Shown piece by piece: positions 26,890 through 37,830 of a stretch of DNA of 64,000 nt (the first letter of the stretch is position 1; each line of letters opens with the position of its first letter). The notes under the pieces are model-generated. The model ran no database searches and had not been told where the DNA came from. It was given only the letters and a program-made list of their open reading frames with translations. This DNA comes from Symbiodinium natans (lineage: Eukaryota > Sar > Dinophyceae > Suessiales > Symbiodiniaceae). The translations under genes were made by a program, and so were the position numbers. The stretch is taken from assembly GCA_905221605.1 (NCBI GenBank), contig CAJNDS010000813.1, positions 405,001 through 469,000 of the forward strand. The letters run 5' to 3'.

Positions 26890-29800
26890 GCGGCCAGACC
26901 CTAAACCCTAGACCCTTTGCCCTAAACCATGCCTACCTTAAGCACCTTGCGCAGCCCTTTCAGCTACACTCTCTTGCCACGCCGCTGGCCTGGTCTCCAG
27001 GGAGGTTGGCCTGTCCAGCTGCATTTATGTGTGCAGAGTGCCGGCAGGGCAGCTCTCAACGAAAGTATTTGTGTGAAGAGTTCGAAACTCTAGGGTTGAG
27101 GGTTGCTGCGCTGGCTCGGCCGGGTCTCTGACAGGTTGCCAGGGGTATGGGCCCCTGCCCCTGCTGTCAAGCTTGGGTTAGGCAGAAACCAGCAACCCCC
27201 CAAAACCTGCAAATTGTTGGGCTATCACTCCTTGAGCTACGGGGCCTTAGACAGCTGGGGAGCTGGGAATTCTGCGACCTCGGGCGTTCCGAACATCCTT
27301 GACGGACCCTTTGTCCCATATCGGAGGCTCCGTGTTGCATTCGGATCCCACTGAGGGACCGTCATGTGTAGAGAAGCTCACGGAGGCTGATGGAGCCCTT
27401 TGCCGGTTCCTTTGGGACCCCTCCGCATCTCTTGGCCGTGTCAGTTGCCGGCACAGCTCCGCCCATGCGACGATCCCTGAACGCCTAAGGCCCGAACCAC
27501 TGAGTTGGCGACAGCTCAGCTGCCGCGTCTGGCGTGAAAGTCAAACTGAGGGTCTCTTGGGCGCCGTGAGCTCTCAACAGCTTCTCCACGAACTTCGCCG
27601 CGACGAATGTCCATTCCAAGAAGAGGAATAGTTTCCTGGTTGCCGTCTATCCCATCTACCGCGTGGTCTCCCTCTGTTCATCACATTCTTAGCAGGCAGT
27701 GATCCAGTTTCGAGTCCTTTCGTGACTTCTGAACACCAAGCATGAGGATCTCGTCCACACACGCAAAGACGTAGCCAGCAGGGCTCCCCTCACAGACACC
27801 TTACCCCGTGCACCCAGTACCCCTGCAGTCTGCTCCTGGGAGTCTAGCACGGCACAGGCGGCTGGCTTCTTTAGAGATGATCTCCCAGACCTGCATGAAC
27901 GGAGGTGCAGATGTTGCTGATGCCGCTGCGGCATAAGGAGGTGAGGCGTGTGGTCAGCGTGCAGTTTTCACGAACGGACTCAGCTCTGGAAAAGTCTCAG
28001 CGACAAAGCCCTCCAATCTGAGACCCCGAACAAAAAGACCCAGCATTCGGTGCCATGTTTTCAAAATTGAAAGGCGCCTTCAGGTGCACGCACGCTCTTC
28101 AGACCAGTTGAAAGGTACTTGTGTATGCAGAGGCAGTGCAAGCCCTAAAGCCTCAACCCTGCATCCTCTGCTTTGCAGGCCCGACGCACCCAGGAACTTC
28201 GCCTGAAAAGTTTCGATGGGGGTGTCAGCGACGATGAAGTCCTGCCTCGGACCTCATGCTTGGTTTCAGGCTTTAGGGTTTGGGGCTCAAAGGGTTTGGG
28301 GTTTCGGGGTTTGCAGTTTGCAGTTTAGACTTCACGCGTTTAGGGTTTAGGGGGCTTGGGGGGTCTTGTAGCTGGCATCTTTGAACCCAGATCCATGAGC
28401 TTCGGCCGCATGCGGCTGCCAGAGGTGAAGACGCAAGCGTGCCGCCAGAGGTCTCTCCAAGTACCCTGAGCCCTAAGCCTTTTACCCTAAACCCTAACCC
28501 CAAATCCCCAACACTGGGGTTTAGGGTTTGAGGGAGCAAGAGAAGGGCCGTAACTTAGAGAGCCCTGCTGGTATGCTTCTGGGTCTGGCGTGAGGAGCTT
28601 CGCGACATCTCACTTGTTTTGTTTGGGGGGTGACGCTTTGCACACCTATGGCCTTCCTTGCAAAACGCAAAAGACCCAATCAAAGCCTGTAAGGCCTCTA
28701 TCAACCCCTACGAGCAACCTCGTAAATCCTTAAGAATCACCCCCTCTCCAACTCGTTGATCCATTAGCTGACGCTTCATTTGGCAGACGGTCCAACTACT
28801 AAGTATGGGGAGAAATCATTCTCCTAATCACCTTCATGTACACCTGCGGCTGCGAGCAGGTCTTGGCACTTCAGCATGTGTCATAGCCGTTGTGTGATGC
28901 TCTGGCAAGGCACCCAGCAGATCGGAGTGCTTGAACCATTGCTCGCCTACCCGGCCATCTGCAAGCAATCTCCGGGCTTAGAGACTTTAGGGGCTTTAGA
29001 GCTTAAGGTTTGAAGGTCTCAGGGTTTAAGGCTTAAGGTTTGGGGTAGAGGGCCACGGCCTCTCAGCCACGCCTTGAGGCAGAGACACTGTCTCTGAATG
29101 AGTCGTCGTAGATGTCGCGCTCACGCGGTCGGGCGGCGCCGAGGGAGCCAGTCAACTCTAAGGCCCTAAAAGCCCTCCTACAGTCCTACAGTCCTATACT
29201 TCACCCCAAGAGCCCCTAAAGCCCTCCGGAGCTTCAGCGAAAAAGCTCCCCCTCTAAGGAGCCCCAGATGCCCTGTGGCCATAAGCCTTGACTCAACCCT
29301 CAACCCTGAACCCCTACTAAACCCTAAAGACCCTAGACCATGAGAAGAGGTAGTCAAGAGCCCCCTGTGGCCTGAAGGAGGCTTGCCTCGAGGCTTGGGT
29401 GCTTTAAGGTTCGCCGGGATGATCATGAGGCTCCTACTTGGGGGTCTAGACTCATCAGCCCTAGGCCCTAGACCCCAAAAGCCCCTGAACCCTCCACCGC
29501 AATCAGGCTGAGGGTGGAGGAGGGTCTAGGGGCTTCTCCCCTACGGCCCCTGCGGCTTCGAAGCTCTCCGCGACTTTAGCGGGAGGGAGGGGCTTTCGGG
29601 CAGAGTTGTAGCCGGGTCCCCTTTTGAGCCCCTAAGAATGTTGACGCCCCTCAGTTCCGGTGTCCCTGGCGCCTCGGGCGAGGACACTCCTGCCTGCGGC
29701 AGCTGGAAGCCCTGGTTTCAAAGACTTGCTGCGTCAGATTTCGGGGCTTTCTAGGGCTTCCCCGAACCCTCAACCCCCACACTTGGGGGCTTGATCTGAA

Positions 29801-32800
29801 TCGTGGGCCGGTTTTGGCTGCAAGGAGCAGCGCAGTTCTAAGCTGTTGAGAAGCAAAGCGATGCGCCAACTTTCGCAGCCGCGTGCCTCGCAAGGCTCCT
29901 CCTTCCGCTGCTTTAGGAAGCCTCAGGTCAGATATTCTCTCCTTCACACACTGAGGTCGCTCTTATAGTCCTAAGGTGATTCGACAGGGCTCTTTAAGGG
30001 GCTCCTTGCCCCGACCTGTGGATTCAGGAGTGTGGAGGAGACCCTCACTGCACGCTGCACGTCCACTTACTTTCACCTTGAAATCCCACGCCAGTGTGGC
30101 CATTCTCATTCCCACAGCCAAGGCCAACATGAGCAGACTGAGAAGGAACAGCGTGCCATCTGTGCGCTGGCACTGCCTGGCGTCCTGGCCTTGCGAGAGC
30201 CTTGCGCTCGCCTGTGCGGCTCCGGTGCCCTCTGTCCCGCTTTTTCGCCGTCCGTGAAGCCTGCTGGCCGACTCCAAATGATGACCTAGAGGGCCCAAAT
30301 GTGGCCCAAAGCTGGAAATGCGATACCCTTGCTGTCAACTGAGACTAGGGGTTGTGGAGCTGATTCATGATCAGCTTCGACCCCAAAACCCCTAGAGCCA
30401 GAGCGGTCAGCAGCCATCATGCCCCTGCAAGTATGAAAGCCCTGAACCCCTAAAACCCTCAAACCCAAGTCCAGCCCTTTTGAAAGTCCGACCTCCTCTC
30501 TGTGGCAGGGCCTATCGCTTTGCGCTGCTGCGGGGGAACGTAGAGCCCAAGCCTTCGAAACATCCACAAGCCATTCCGGGCCCTGAGATTTGAGCTTTCT
30601 TGGTGATACTCGGGCTTCCGAGTCCTGCATCCTGCAAAGGGTATGTGGGGGAACCCCCCGAAAGCCAGCCCAGGCAATCGAGCCTGAAGTCGTAACAGAC
30701 GTCCCAGTGCTGGGAGGCTTGAGGTTCGTTAGGGTTTCGGGGGCGGCCCGCTCTCTTGCCCTTCCGGGGAACCTTCTTCGGTCCCTTTCAGCTGCCCGAA
30801 AACATTCGTGCTCCTAGCCGCGGCACCACTCACAGGCACTCGCTGGAGACATGGCCCGCTTGCTTTGGGTAGGGATCGCACAGCGCCTCTTCGGTGCTCT
30901 TGAAAGCCTAAGGGCTTCTCTATACCGACCCCCTCACAGGGCTTCTTCGGACGCCTTGTGCCCAACCACGTTTCGGCACCTTTTCTGCGCGAAGCCACGA
31001 AGACCCCGGAGCATGTAGCTTCGATGCTTAGGGGATGTTTCGGGGTTTCAGGGATGGAGCACCAGAAGCGCGAGTTGCGATGCCCTGTTTCCGAAATCCT
31101 CGTGTGCGTCTCGGCAGCCGGCGTGCTTTCGTTGAAGAAGACCTGCAGGGATGACCGCTTGTGGCTTTCGTCCGGGGGTTCTGTGACAGTTAAGCACTTC
31201 TGCCGTGTCCCGACACTCAGGCCGCAGACAGCCTTGTGTGGCGGAGCATCTAAGCACATTGCCGCAGATTGCGGGCCCGCAGAGCACTAGCGCCCGACCC
31301 AATCTTCATCTTGCCTCCGACCGGATACCTCTCATGCAGCCGAATCGGGCTCGGGTAGATCGCAAACAAACGATCGGAGCCCCGCTGTGTTTCTGGTGAA
31401 GGTCGGTCTCAAGGACTGCCGAGTCTGCTGGAAGTGCACTGGGATCCCATCCAGGGGTCGGCCAGGGGAGCGGTGATGCTCGCAGTGCCAACCTCCTCCT
31501 AGCGTGCAGCAACGACCTAACCCTAAACCCTAAACCCTAAACCCTAAACCCTAAACCCTAAACCCTCAACCGTCAACCCTAAACCCACATGGCCCCAAGA
31601 AAGATAGAGGTGGAGGAGGGCTAGAATGCTAGCACGGAGTCTTCTCCGCCGAGGCCAGGGCAGCCGTCTCCTGTGGTTGTCATGGTGCTGGTCCTTGGCC
31701 TCCTGGGATTTGGGCCGGGTATCCCTGAGGCAAGTGCTGGGCATGAAGTTGCATCAGCGGCGGCATTTATAAGGTGCTGGCTTCTGTTGGGCTAAGTTTC
31801 GGGCGCGAGGGTTTGAGAAACGACCCCCGGGCTGAGCTGACCTTGGTCCAGGCCGCGTGAACACACAACAAGGTTCCCTCTGCCAGCCTTAAGGGCTGGG
31901 TGCTGTTGCTTCACCGAAGCTCAAGCATGGAGTTGCTCTGGGCTTCTTTGGGGGGCTTTGAGGGCTCAGAGAAGGGTTCCGGGCCTGCAGGGTGGCTTAA
32001 GGGCCTTTAGGGCTTTAGGGCCTTTTGGACATGGCGGGGCCGCAAATCGTGCATGGCGGCTTCCACGGCACGGCGCGCTGATCAAGCGGCGCGTCGTGCC
32101 CGCCACCGTGGTCCTTGTGCGGTGCATCGCTTCAGACACGGCCGCCATGCAGGCAAGTAGCCACGCAGACAGGATGTGTCGGCTGGGACCCAGGCAAGTT
32201 GTAGCCTCCTGGGTTGGCATGCATGCATCCGTGGGGCCGAACATGCAATCATGAGGCTCCTTTGACCCACGGCCGTGTTTGACCCATGACATGCCCCAAA
32301 GATGGTTCCCGCCCTCGCAAAACACGCCTTGAAGCATGCCTGAGGCACACCCTGCGCGCACTGCTCTGGGATGATTGTCAGGTCTGTCTCGTGCCAGCTC
32401 TCGAACGCCATGCGCGCGTGTGCCAACATGGCAGTCACGGTTACTTGCGAGGCAGAATCTACTTATTTCTCTCGCCAACACGGCTGCAGCCCCCTTTAGT
32501 GTGGCGCTGCCTGAGCATCCTCGAGCGCGGCTGCAAGATAGCCACTGGTCCGTGCACATGCCTTAATAACTTATACTGATTTCAACTCCGCCTCCGAGAT
32601 GAAGCCCTTGGCTGGCTGCCCAATGCTGAGTAGACGGCATGATGGCACGGCTCTCCGGTGTACCGAGAAGGCGCTTTCTCGGTGCCGGTTTGGGCTGAGG
32701 GCCCGAGAGGGCTTCCCGTCGCCAGTTTTTAGGCCCTGGCGACGGCCAAGTGTAGACCCGGATAGCCCCGTCCTGGCCCGGGGACCCTTATCCGCGAACC

Positions 32801-33130
32801 CCTTGGTTCGCAGCCGACCGCTACCTCACCTTCACCCCTTTCCGCAGCACCTCCGGCTTCGAAGCGCTCTGTCCACCCCAGGCTGAGTAGGCAGCCTAGG
32901 ACTTTGTCGGGTACTCTAAAGCATTCTAAAGCTGAGGTGCGGAAGGTAGCTGTCACTTGCGAAACTTCAGGAAGCAAGAGACACGAGGCTGCCCCCGGCA
33001 TGAGTGAAGGTGGGAAGGTGGGCAGTGAGCCCGCGGCGCCCTCCATGACACGTTTCGACCTCTGTCCTTTGCTCAGTGCAGAGTGAAGCTTGGGAGGTCC
33101 CCGGGGAGGAAAATGCCACACCTTGTTGGG
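26890..33130. other. Remainder of copy A: no supported gene
   Basis: Mosaic of unique sequence and short telomere-like patches (for example 28,480-28,530, 29,300-29,330 and 31,513-31,565). Several blocks are shared with copy B in a way that keeps short peptide similarity, for example plus-strand IKRRVVPATVVLV...CIASDT at 32,080-32,160 against 43,723-43,800. Frames are short and interrupted, so I do not call genes. Confidence 0.45.
31513..31565 (-). repeat. Interstitial telomeric array (CCCTAAA), about 7 units
   Basis: Uniform CCCTAAA units. The matching place in copy B (about 43,405) has no array and passes directly through GACCTCAAACCACACGTGGC, so this array is an insertion or expansion specific to copy A. 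Confidence 0.9.
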
Positions 33131-33824
33131 TTTGTCGGATTTGTGGGGTGGTTCGTAGGGCTTAGAGGGCTAAAAGGTTGAAAGCTACAGGGTTGAGAGG
33201 GTTTAGCTGGTCAAGAGGGCTTGCGGGCTTATAGGGTTGATAAGGTTTTTGGGGCTTGGGGCTCAGTGCGCGCGATTTGTTTGGGAGTGAATGCACAGGG
33301 CTTGTCTGTGTTTGTGCGGTTGTCTGTACACTTCCGGTTCATGGCAGCTGGGCTAAGTAACAGTCTTGCAGTTTTCTTCGCGCAGCTCCATGTGTTTCAG
33401 AAAACCGTGCTATCGACGCAGCTAAAGACAGTTGCCTTCTACACCCCGTACACGTCTAAAGCCGATAAGGCCAGAGCGGACCCCACAAACCCTGACATTG
33501 CCGTAGGCCACCCTCGGTGTGTTTCATGATTTGGCACGCTCCGAACTATGAAGCCCCTTCCCTTTTATGAGCCGAGCAACTTGGCACTTGAGTGGTTCAA
33601 GGGCAGGCAGCACTAAGCAGATTAGCGTGCAAATGCATGGGCTTCGTTTTGTTTCACTGAGCTTCACGATCCCGAAACTCTAAACCCTAAACCCCATACC
33701 CTAAACCCGAACATGCAGCATCACACTAAGTCTTCTTCGCAAGCATCGCCACGGCAATTTGAGATGACGACTTGCCGACACAATCCAAGGCTCATCGCCA
33801 AGCAATACAATCGCCTAAGCCGCC

Positions 33825-33955
33825 CAAACCCTAAACCCCAAACCCCAAACCCCAAACCCCAAACCCCAAACCCCAAACCCCAAACCCCAAACCCCAAACC
33901 CCAAACCCCAAACCCCAAACCCTAAACCCCAAACCCTAAACCCTAGACCCCAACA
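33825..33955 (-). repeat. CCCCAAA-type telomere-variant array
   Basis: About 12 consecutive CCCCAAA units (TTTGGGG on the other strand), framed by a few CCCTAAA. The run is nearly pure in the variant, which points to local homogenisation. Confidence 0.92.
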
Positions 33956-34024
33956 TGGCATCCCTTGAGCGGTGGCCCTCCAGAGAGAAGGTGGCACAGG
34001 TCCGGGCGCATGATGGGTGGGCTT

Positions 34025-34095
34025 AGGGTTTGGGGTTTAGGGTTTAGGGTTTAGGGTTTAGGGTTTGGGGTTTAGGGTTTAGGGTTTCGGGTCTA
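34025..34095 (+). repeat. Interstitial telomeric array (TTTAGGG with two TTTGGGG)
   Basis: About nine units, opposite in orientation to the CCCCAAA array 70 bp to the left and to the array at 34,205. Confidence 0.9.
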
Positions 34096-34204
34096 GATGC
34101 GTCGCGATTTCGGGGCGGATCTTACTTTCTGAGAAGGAATCCGAGTAGTAGCCTTCTTGGGGTTGAATCCGGTCCGATCGTTGAGGTTTCGCGACCGAGT
34201 TCCT

Positions 34205-34350
34205 TCTGCTCCAAGCCCCAAACCCCAAACCCCAAACCCCAAACCCCAAACCCCAAACCCCAAACCCTAAACCCTAAACCCTAAACCCTAAACCCTAAAC
34301 CCTAAACCCTAAACCCTAAACCCTAAACCCCAAACCCCAAACCCCAAACC
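34205..34350 (-). repeat. Sandwich array: CCCCAAA block, CCCTAAA block, CCCCAAA block
   Basis: About eight CCCCAAA units, then about ten CCCTAAA, then three CCCCAAA. The blocks change abruptly, with no intermixing. Confidence 0.92.
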
Positions 34351-34799
34351 CTCTCTGCAAAGCTCGCCATGCCCAGGAGGCAGCGCTCCGCCGCTAGCTC
34401 AGAGATACCTAGGGCAGCAGTTTTTTTTTCCCAGCCGCAACGCAATACTCCCTTTAAGTTTGGGTTTAGGATTTAGGATCTAGGGTTTCGGGTGCAGGGT
34501 TTAGGGTTCAATGCTCCCTTGAAATTAGGGTGTAGGATTGAGGGTTTAGGGTTCAGGGTTCATTGTTTTTAACAAAAGTAGTTCCGGGGCCCACTATTTT
34601 TTTGCCTATTCAGGCACCATACATCTTAAACCCTTGAGACTCAAGTAGAGTTGTTCCTAAAACTGGAAGAGTCAGATCTATAACTTATGAACAATCCAGC
34701 TGTCATTGTTCGATCTCGTTTTCAAAAAACACCTGAACTCTCAACCCTAACCCAAGAATCTGTTTTCCTCTTGTTGACTGCGGCTCTGCTCGCAGCTCC

Positions 34800-35130
34800 C
34801 CTAAACCCTAAACCGTTTAGTGTTTTGGGGCTTAGGGTGTTTAGGGTTCAGGGTTTTAGGGTTTAGGGTTTTTCGGGTTCAGGTCTTTTAGGGTTTAGGG
34901 TTGTTAGGGTTTAGGGTGTTTAGGGTTTCGGGTTTGGAGGGTTTAGGGTGTTGAGGGTTTAGGGGTTTTTTAGGGTTTTGGGTTTAGGGTGCTTAGGGTT
35001 TAGGGTTTTAGGGCTTGTTAGGGTTTAGGGTTTTCAGGGTTTAGGGCCTTTAGGGTTTAGAGTTTTTAGAGTTGTTTTTTAGAGGTTTTGGGGTTTAAGG
35101 TTTTTAGGGTTTAGGGTTTAGGGTTGGGTT
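34800..35130 (+). repeat. Degenerate TTTAGGG region
   Basis: Telomere-like words interrupted by GTTTTAGGG, GGTGTTTAGGG, TTCGGG and TTGTTAGGG variants over more than 300 bp. It looks like an old, decayed array. Confidence 0.85.
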
Positions 35131-35299
35131 ATTGTTTTTGCTTGAGCTAAACACCTCCCTGGGTGGCGGACCTGAAACGCGCCAGCGCGCGTCCCGAAAC
35201 GCCCCCCGTGTAGGCGCCGAAACGCATTCCGCAGGTGCCGAGCTGCGGACCTGAAACGCACACGCCCGGACACGAAACGGCGGACCCGAACCGCGCAGT

Positions 35300-35395
35300 G
35301 ACCCCCTAAACACTAAACCCTAAACCTTAAACCCTAAACCCTAAACCCTAACCCTAAACCCTAAACCCTATACCCTAAACCCTAAACCCTCCAGG
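35300..35395 (-). repeat. Interstitial telomeric array (CCCTAAA)
   Basis: About 13 units with CCTTAAA, CCCTAA and CCCTATA variants, ending at the block shared with copy A (24,355). Confidence 0.9.
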
Positions 35396-36008
35396 TCTGG
35401 GCCGATTAGAAAGTTTCTTGATTGCTGCCATCCTCTTCAGGCGAACGAGGCGAGAGCAGACAGAGTAAATTGGGGGGAGTTCTCTAAATTAGGGTCCCTA
35501 AGCCCTCATCCCTTTCGGGGGTCGGCCTTCTTTTGCTACCCAGTTGTTCACGGTTGAGAACCTGGGGTTTAGGGCTGAGGGTCGCAGCTTGAGCCCTTCT
35601 TTTGCCGACGTTGCCTCCATGTTTGCGGTTGGCTCCCATTGTGACAGGGTTTAGGGTTTAGGGTTTCGGGTTGGTACTCTGACAGGCCCCCGGAGCTCTG
35701 TGTCGAATGTGTCGAGAAGCACCGGCGTGCGTCGCGGAGCTCGATGTGAGCCGTCAGGAGCATGTTAGTACAAATGGGTTTGATCTAATACAAGGGGCCC
35801 TCTTGGTACCCGAAACTATGGGGAACATACGCCCATGTGCTAGTACTTGGAAGCTCGCGCTTTGAGTCTTCGAAGATTCCCCAAACCCAAAAGACCCTGA
35901 GCCGCGAAATTTCCAAAACCCTCACCCCACGAAGTAGCAGTCGTAAAGTCAATGCGCATTTTCATACCAATCGTCCTAACATGCGTAGTACTGGTGGCAG
36001 TAGTACTA

Positions 36009-36149
36009 GGGGTTCCCCTACTACCCCCCTCTATACTCCCCCCTACATTCCCCCCTCAAACAATAGGCTTAATTAACCAAAAATAGCCTCAATTATGGGG
36101 GAACCTAGGGAACCTGGGCGGGGTACGGAGGGGGGTAGTAGGGGAACCC
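36009..36149. mobile_element. Foldback/MITE, ~141 bp, with long inverted ends
   Basis: The left arm GGGGTTCCCCTACTACCCCC continues with CCTC. The right arm is its reverse complement (GAGGGGGGTAGTAGGGGAAC, then CC). An AT-richer centre contains CTTAATTAACC. The flanks carry near-identical TACTGGTGGCAGTAGTAC and TACTAGTGGCAGTAGTAC words, a possible long target duplication or pre-existing repeat. It is absent from copy A. Confidence 0.7.
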
Positions 36150-36245
36150 ATGATACTAGTGGCAGTAGTACCGCCAGACGTAAGCACGATTGGCAAGAGT
36201 CGAAGGAGCCACTTGGGCAGTAGTCGAAGCAGCAACAACGCCCCT

Positions 36246-36325
36246 AAGCCCTAAACCCTAAACCCTAAACCCTAAACCCTAAACCCTAAACCCTAAACCC
36301 TAAACCCTAAACCCTAAACCCTACC
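36246..36325 (-). repeat. Interstitial telomeric array (CCCTAAA), about 11 units
   Basis: Uniform CCCTAAA units inserted directly before the CAGGAGCAGCTCAC block that copy A shares at about 25,222; copy A has no array there. Confidence 0.92.
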
Positions 36326-36329
36326 AGGA

Positions 36330-36639
36330 GCAGCTCACGTCGCTGGCACGTGTCAGGGAGCTGCAAGTTGCAAGCCCGGGCTCCTCCTGTGACAGAAGGC
36401 CCGTCGAGAGGCTTGCTGACGGTGGCCGTAGGCTTCCAGAGGACATTCTGCTGCGCACAAAGGCTGCGCAACAGCCGCCACCAGTCAGGCTCGGGCACGC
36501 TCGCTCGACGGACCATGCCTTCCCTTCGGCGCTGCGATGCTGGGACAGTGTATGACAAGCGTTTTGAAGCCCAAAGACCCCGAAGAAAGCCATCCCGCGC
36601 CATCGAGATAGTCTCGAAGAACTGGCGAAGCTGGTGCAA
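36330..36639 (-). CDS. Small conserved minus-strand ORF segment, copy B
   Basis: The counterpart of 25,230-25,404: RRASVPEPDWWRLLRSLCAQ, LWKPTATVSKPLDGPSVT and CQRRELLL. In this copy the frame extends upstream through MARDGFLRGLWASKRLSYTV. Most differences from copy A keep the frame. Function unknown and coding status uncertain. Confidence 0.35.
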
Positions 36640-37620
36640 GAGCCCTCTGAAGCGAGAAGCTTAAGCCTGCTAAGCCCTGCAAGGTCCTGTGACCTCCATC
36701 CCACGGCCCACCACACCTTAGCCTTTCGTGGTACAGCGAAGGGCAATTCTCGCGCCGCGCTCCTTTGCAGAACCCTCTCCACCCCGAACGTGACTGCCGT
36801 GAGTGCATTCCTCGTCCCATCTCGGATCTCGCTTGGAGGCATTCCAGCCCTCAGGCCTGCGCCTGGGTCCGTCAAGCCACATCAGTGTCTGAGCCGCAGC
36901 TAGCCCTTAGCAGGCCGCCCTCGAAGCCTCCCCCCGGTGCCTAGCATCGAAAATGGTGAGAAGCCAGTAGGGCTTAGGGTTTAGGGCATCGGGCTCTTCA
37001 AACCTTGGAAGATATACTGCATGCGTGCTACCTGCAGAGAAGAGGACTCCGCGTGGCCTTTTGAAGGCAGCAGGAAGATGCAGGGGCTCCTGCAGGAAGT
37101 ATCCGTCTTGCTAAACCCTAAACCCTAAACCCTAAACCCTAAACCCTAAACCCTGAATTCTAAACCTTAAACACCTAAAACCTGAACCCTCAACCCTAAA
37201 CCCTGTATCGTCGGGCAGAAGCTTTCTCAGCCAAAGGAGCTCCGTGAGCTCGTCGAGTATTGACCCCCTTATGTCAGACGCCTGTCTCGGCCTCCGCTTG
37301 GGTCCGCCAAGCACTCCTCGCATCTAGCCCGAAACCCTAAACCCTAAACCCTAGTACCATAGTGTATTCAGGCCTCTGGACTGACTCAGGCCTCTGCTTG
37401 GGTCAGTCAAGCGTTTCTTGTAGCTGACTGCTGCTTCGTAAGCGTGCCTTCGTGTGCTTTGAAGCTCCGCGTGGGCCAGCCCCGTTCTGCTGCCATGTGC
37501 GGTTGCTTTCGTTTTGGTCTTACTTCATACATACACCCCACGCCCATCCCCGAATGTTGTACGCTCTTCAAGGCAGGAGTCTGAAAGTGTCTGCCGCACG
37601 CGTGGGCCTCGCGGGCAAAG

Positions 37621-37830
37621 ATGCCAGAGAAGGCACCGGAGCCCAATCAGCATGCTGCGAAGCTCCTCTTTGAGGGCAAACTCCTCAGCGAAATGTGGCA
37701 GAAGTTGTGGGCTGCGAGTTGCGAGACCGACGAGACCTGAATGCTCATTCCATCAGGCGTGCGGTGCGCTTGTGCATGCTAGGGCAGCGGCCGTTCCCTC
37801 GTGAAGCTAAGTTGAAGAGGTCTCCCCAGT
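37621..37830 (+). pseudogene. Frameshifted copy of the 75-codon ORF
   Basis: Begins MPEKAPEPN and continues KLLFEGKLLSEMWQK as in copy A. A ~10-base deletion then shifts the frame to a stop (TGA near 37,740). DNA similarity to copy A continues past the stop, so the break is secondary. Confidence 0.5.

Larger units (their letters stand above)
23140..33130. repeat. Tandem segmental unit, copy A (~10 kb)
   Basis: Long collinear similarity to 33,470-44,805 in the same orientation. Matching landmarks (A/B): 23,150/33,480; 23,665/34,115; 24,385/35,410; 25,240/36,330; 26,250/37,470; 26,421/37,621; 26,660/37,840; 27,110/38,265; 27,300/38,500; 28,600/39,900; 30,120/41,450; 30,960/42,830; 31,200/43,065; 32,070/43,720; 32,600/44,235; 33,050/44,728. 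The offset grows from ~10.3 to ~11.7 kb through indels and different telomeric arrays. Similarity is broken into blocks of 100-400 bp. Gene content is doubtful apart from the small ORFs listed. Confidence 0.85.
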
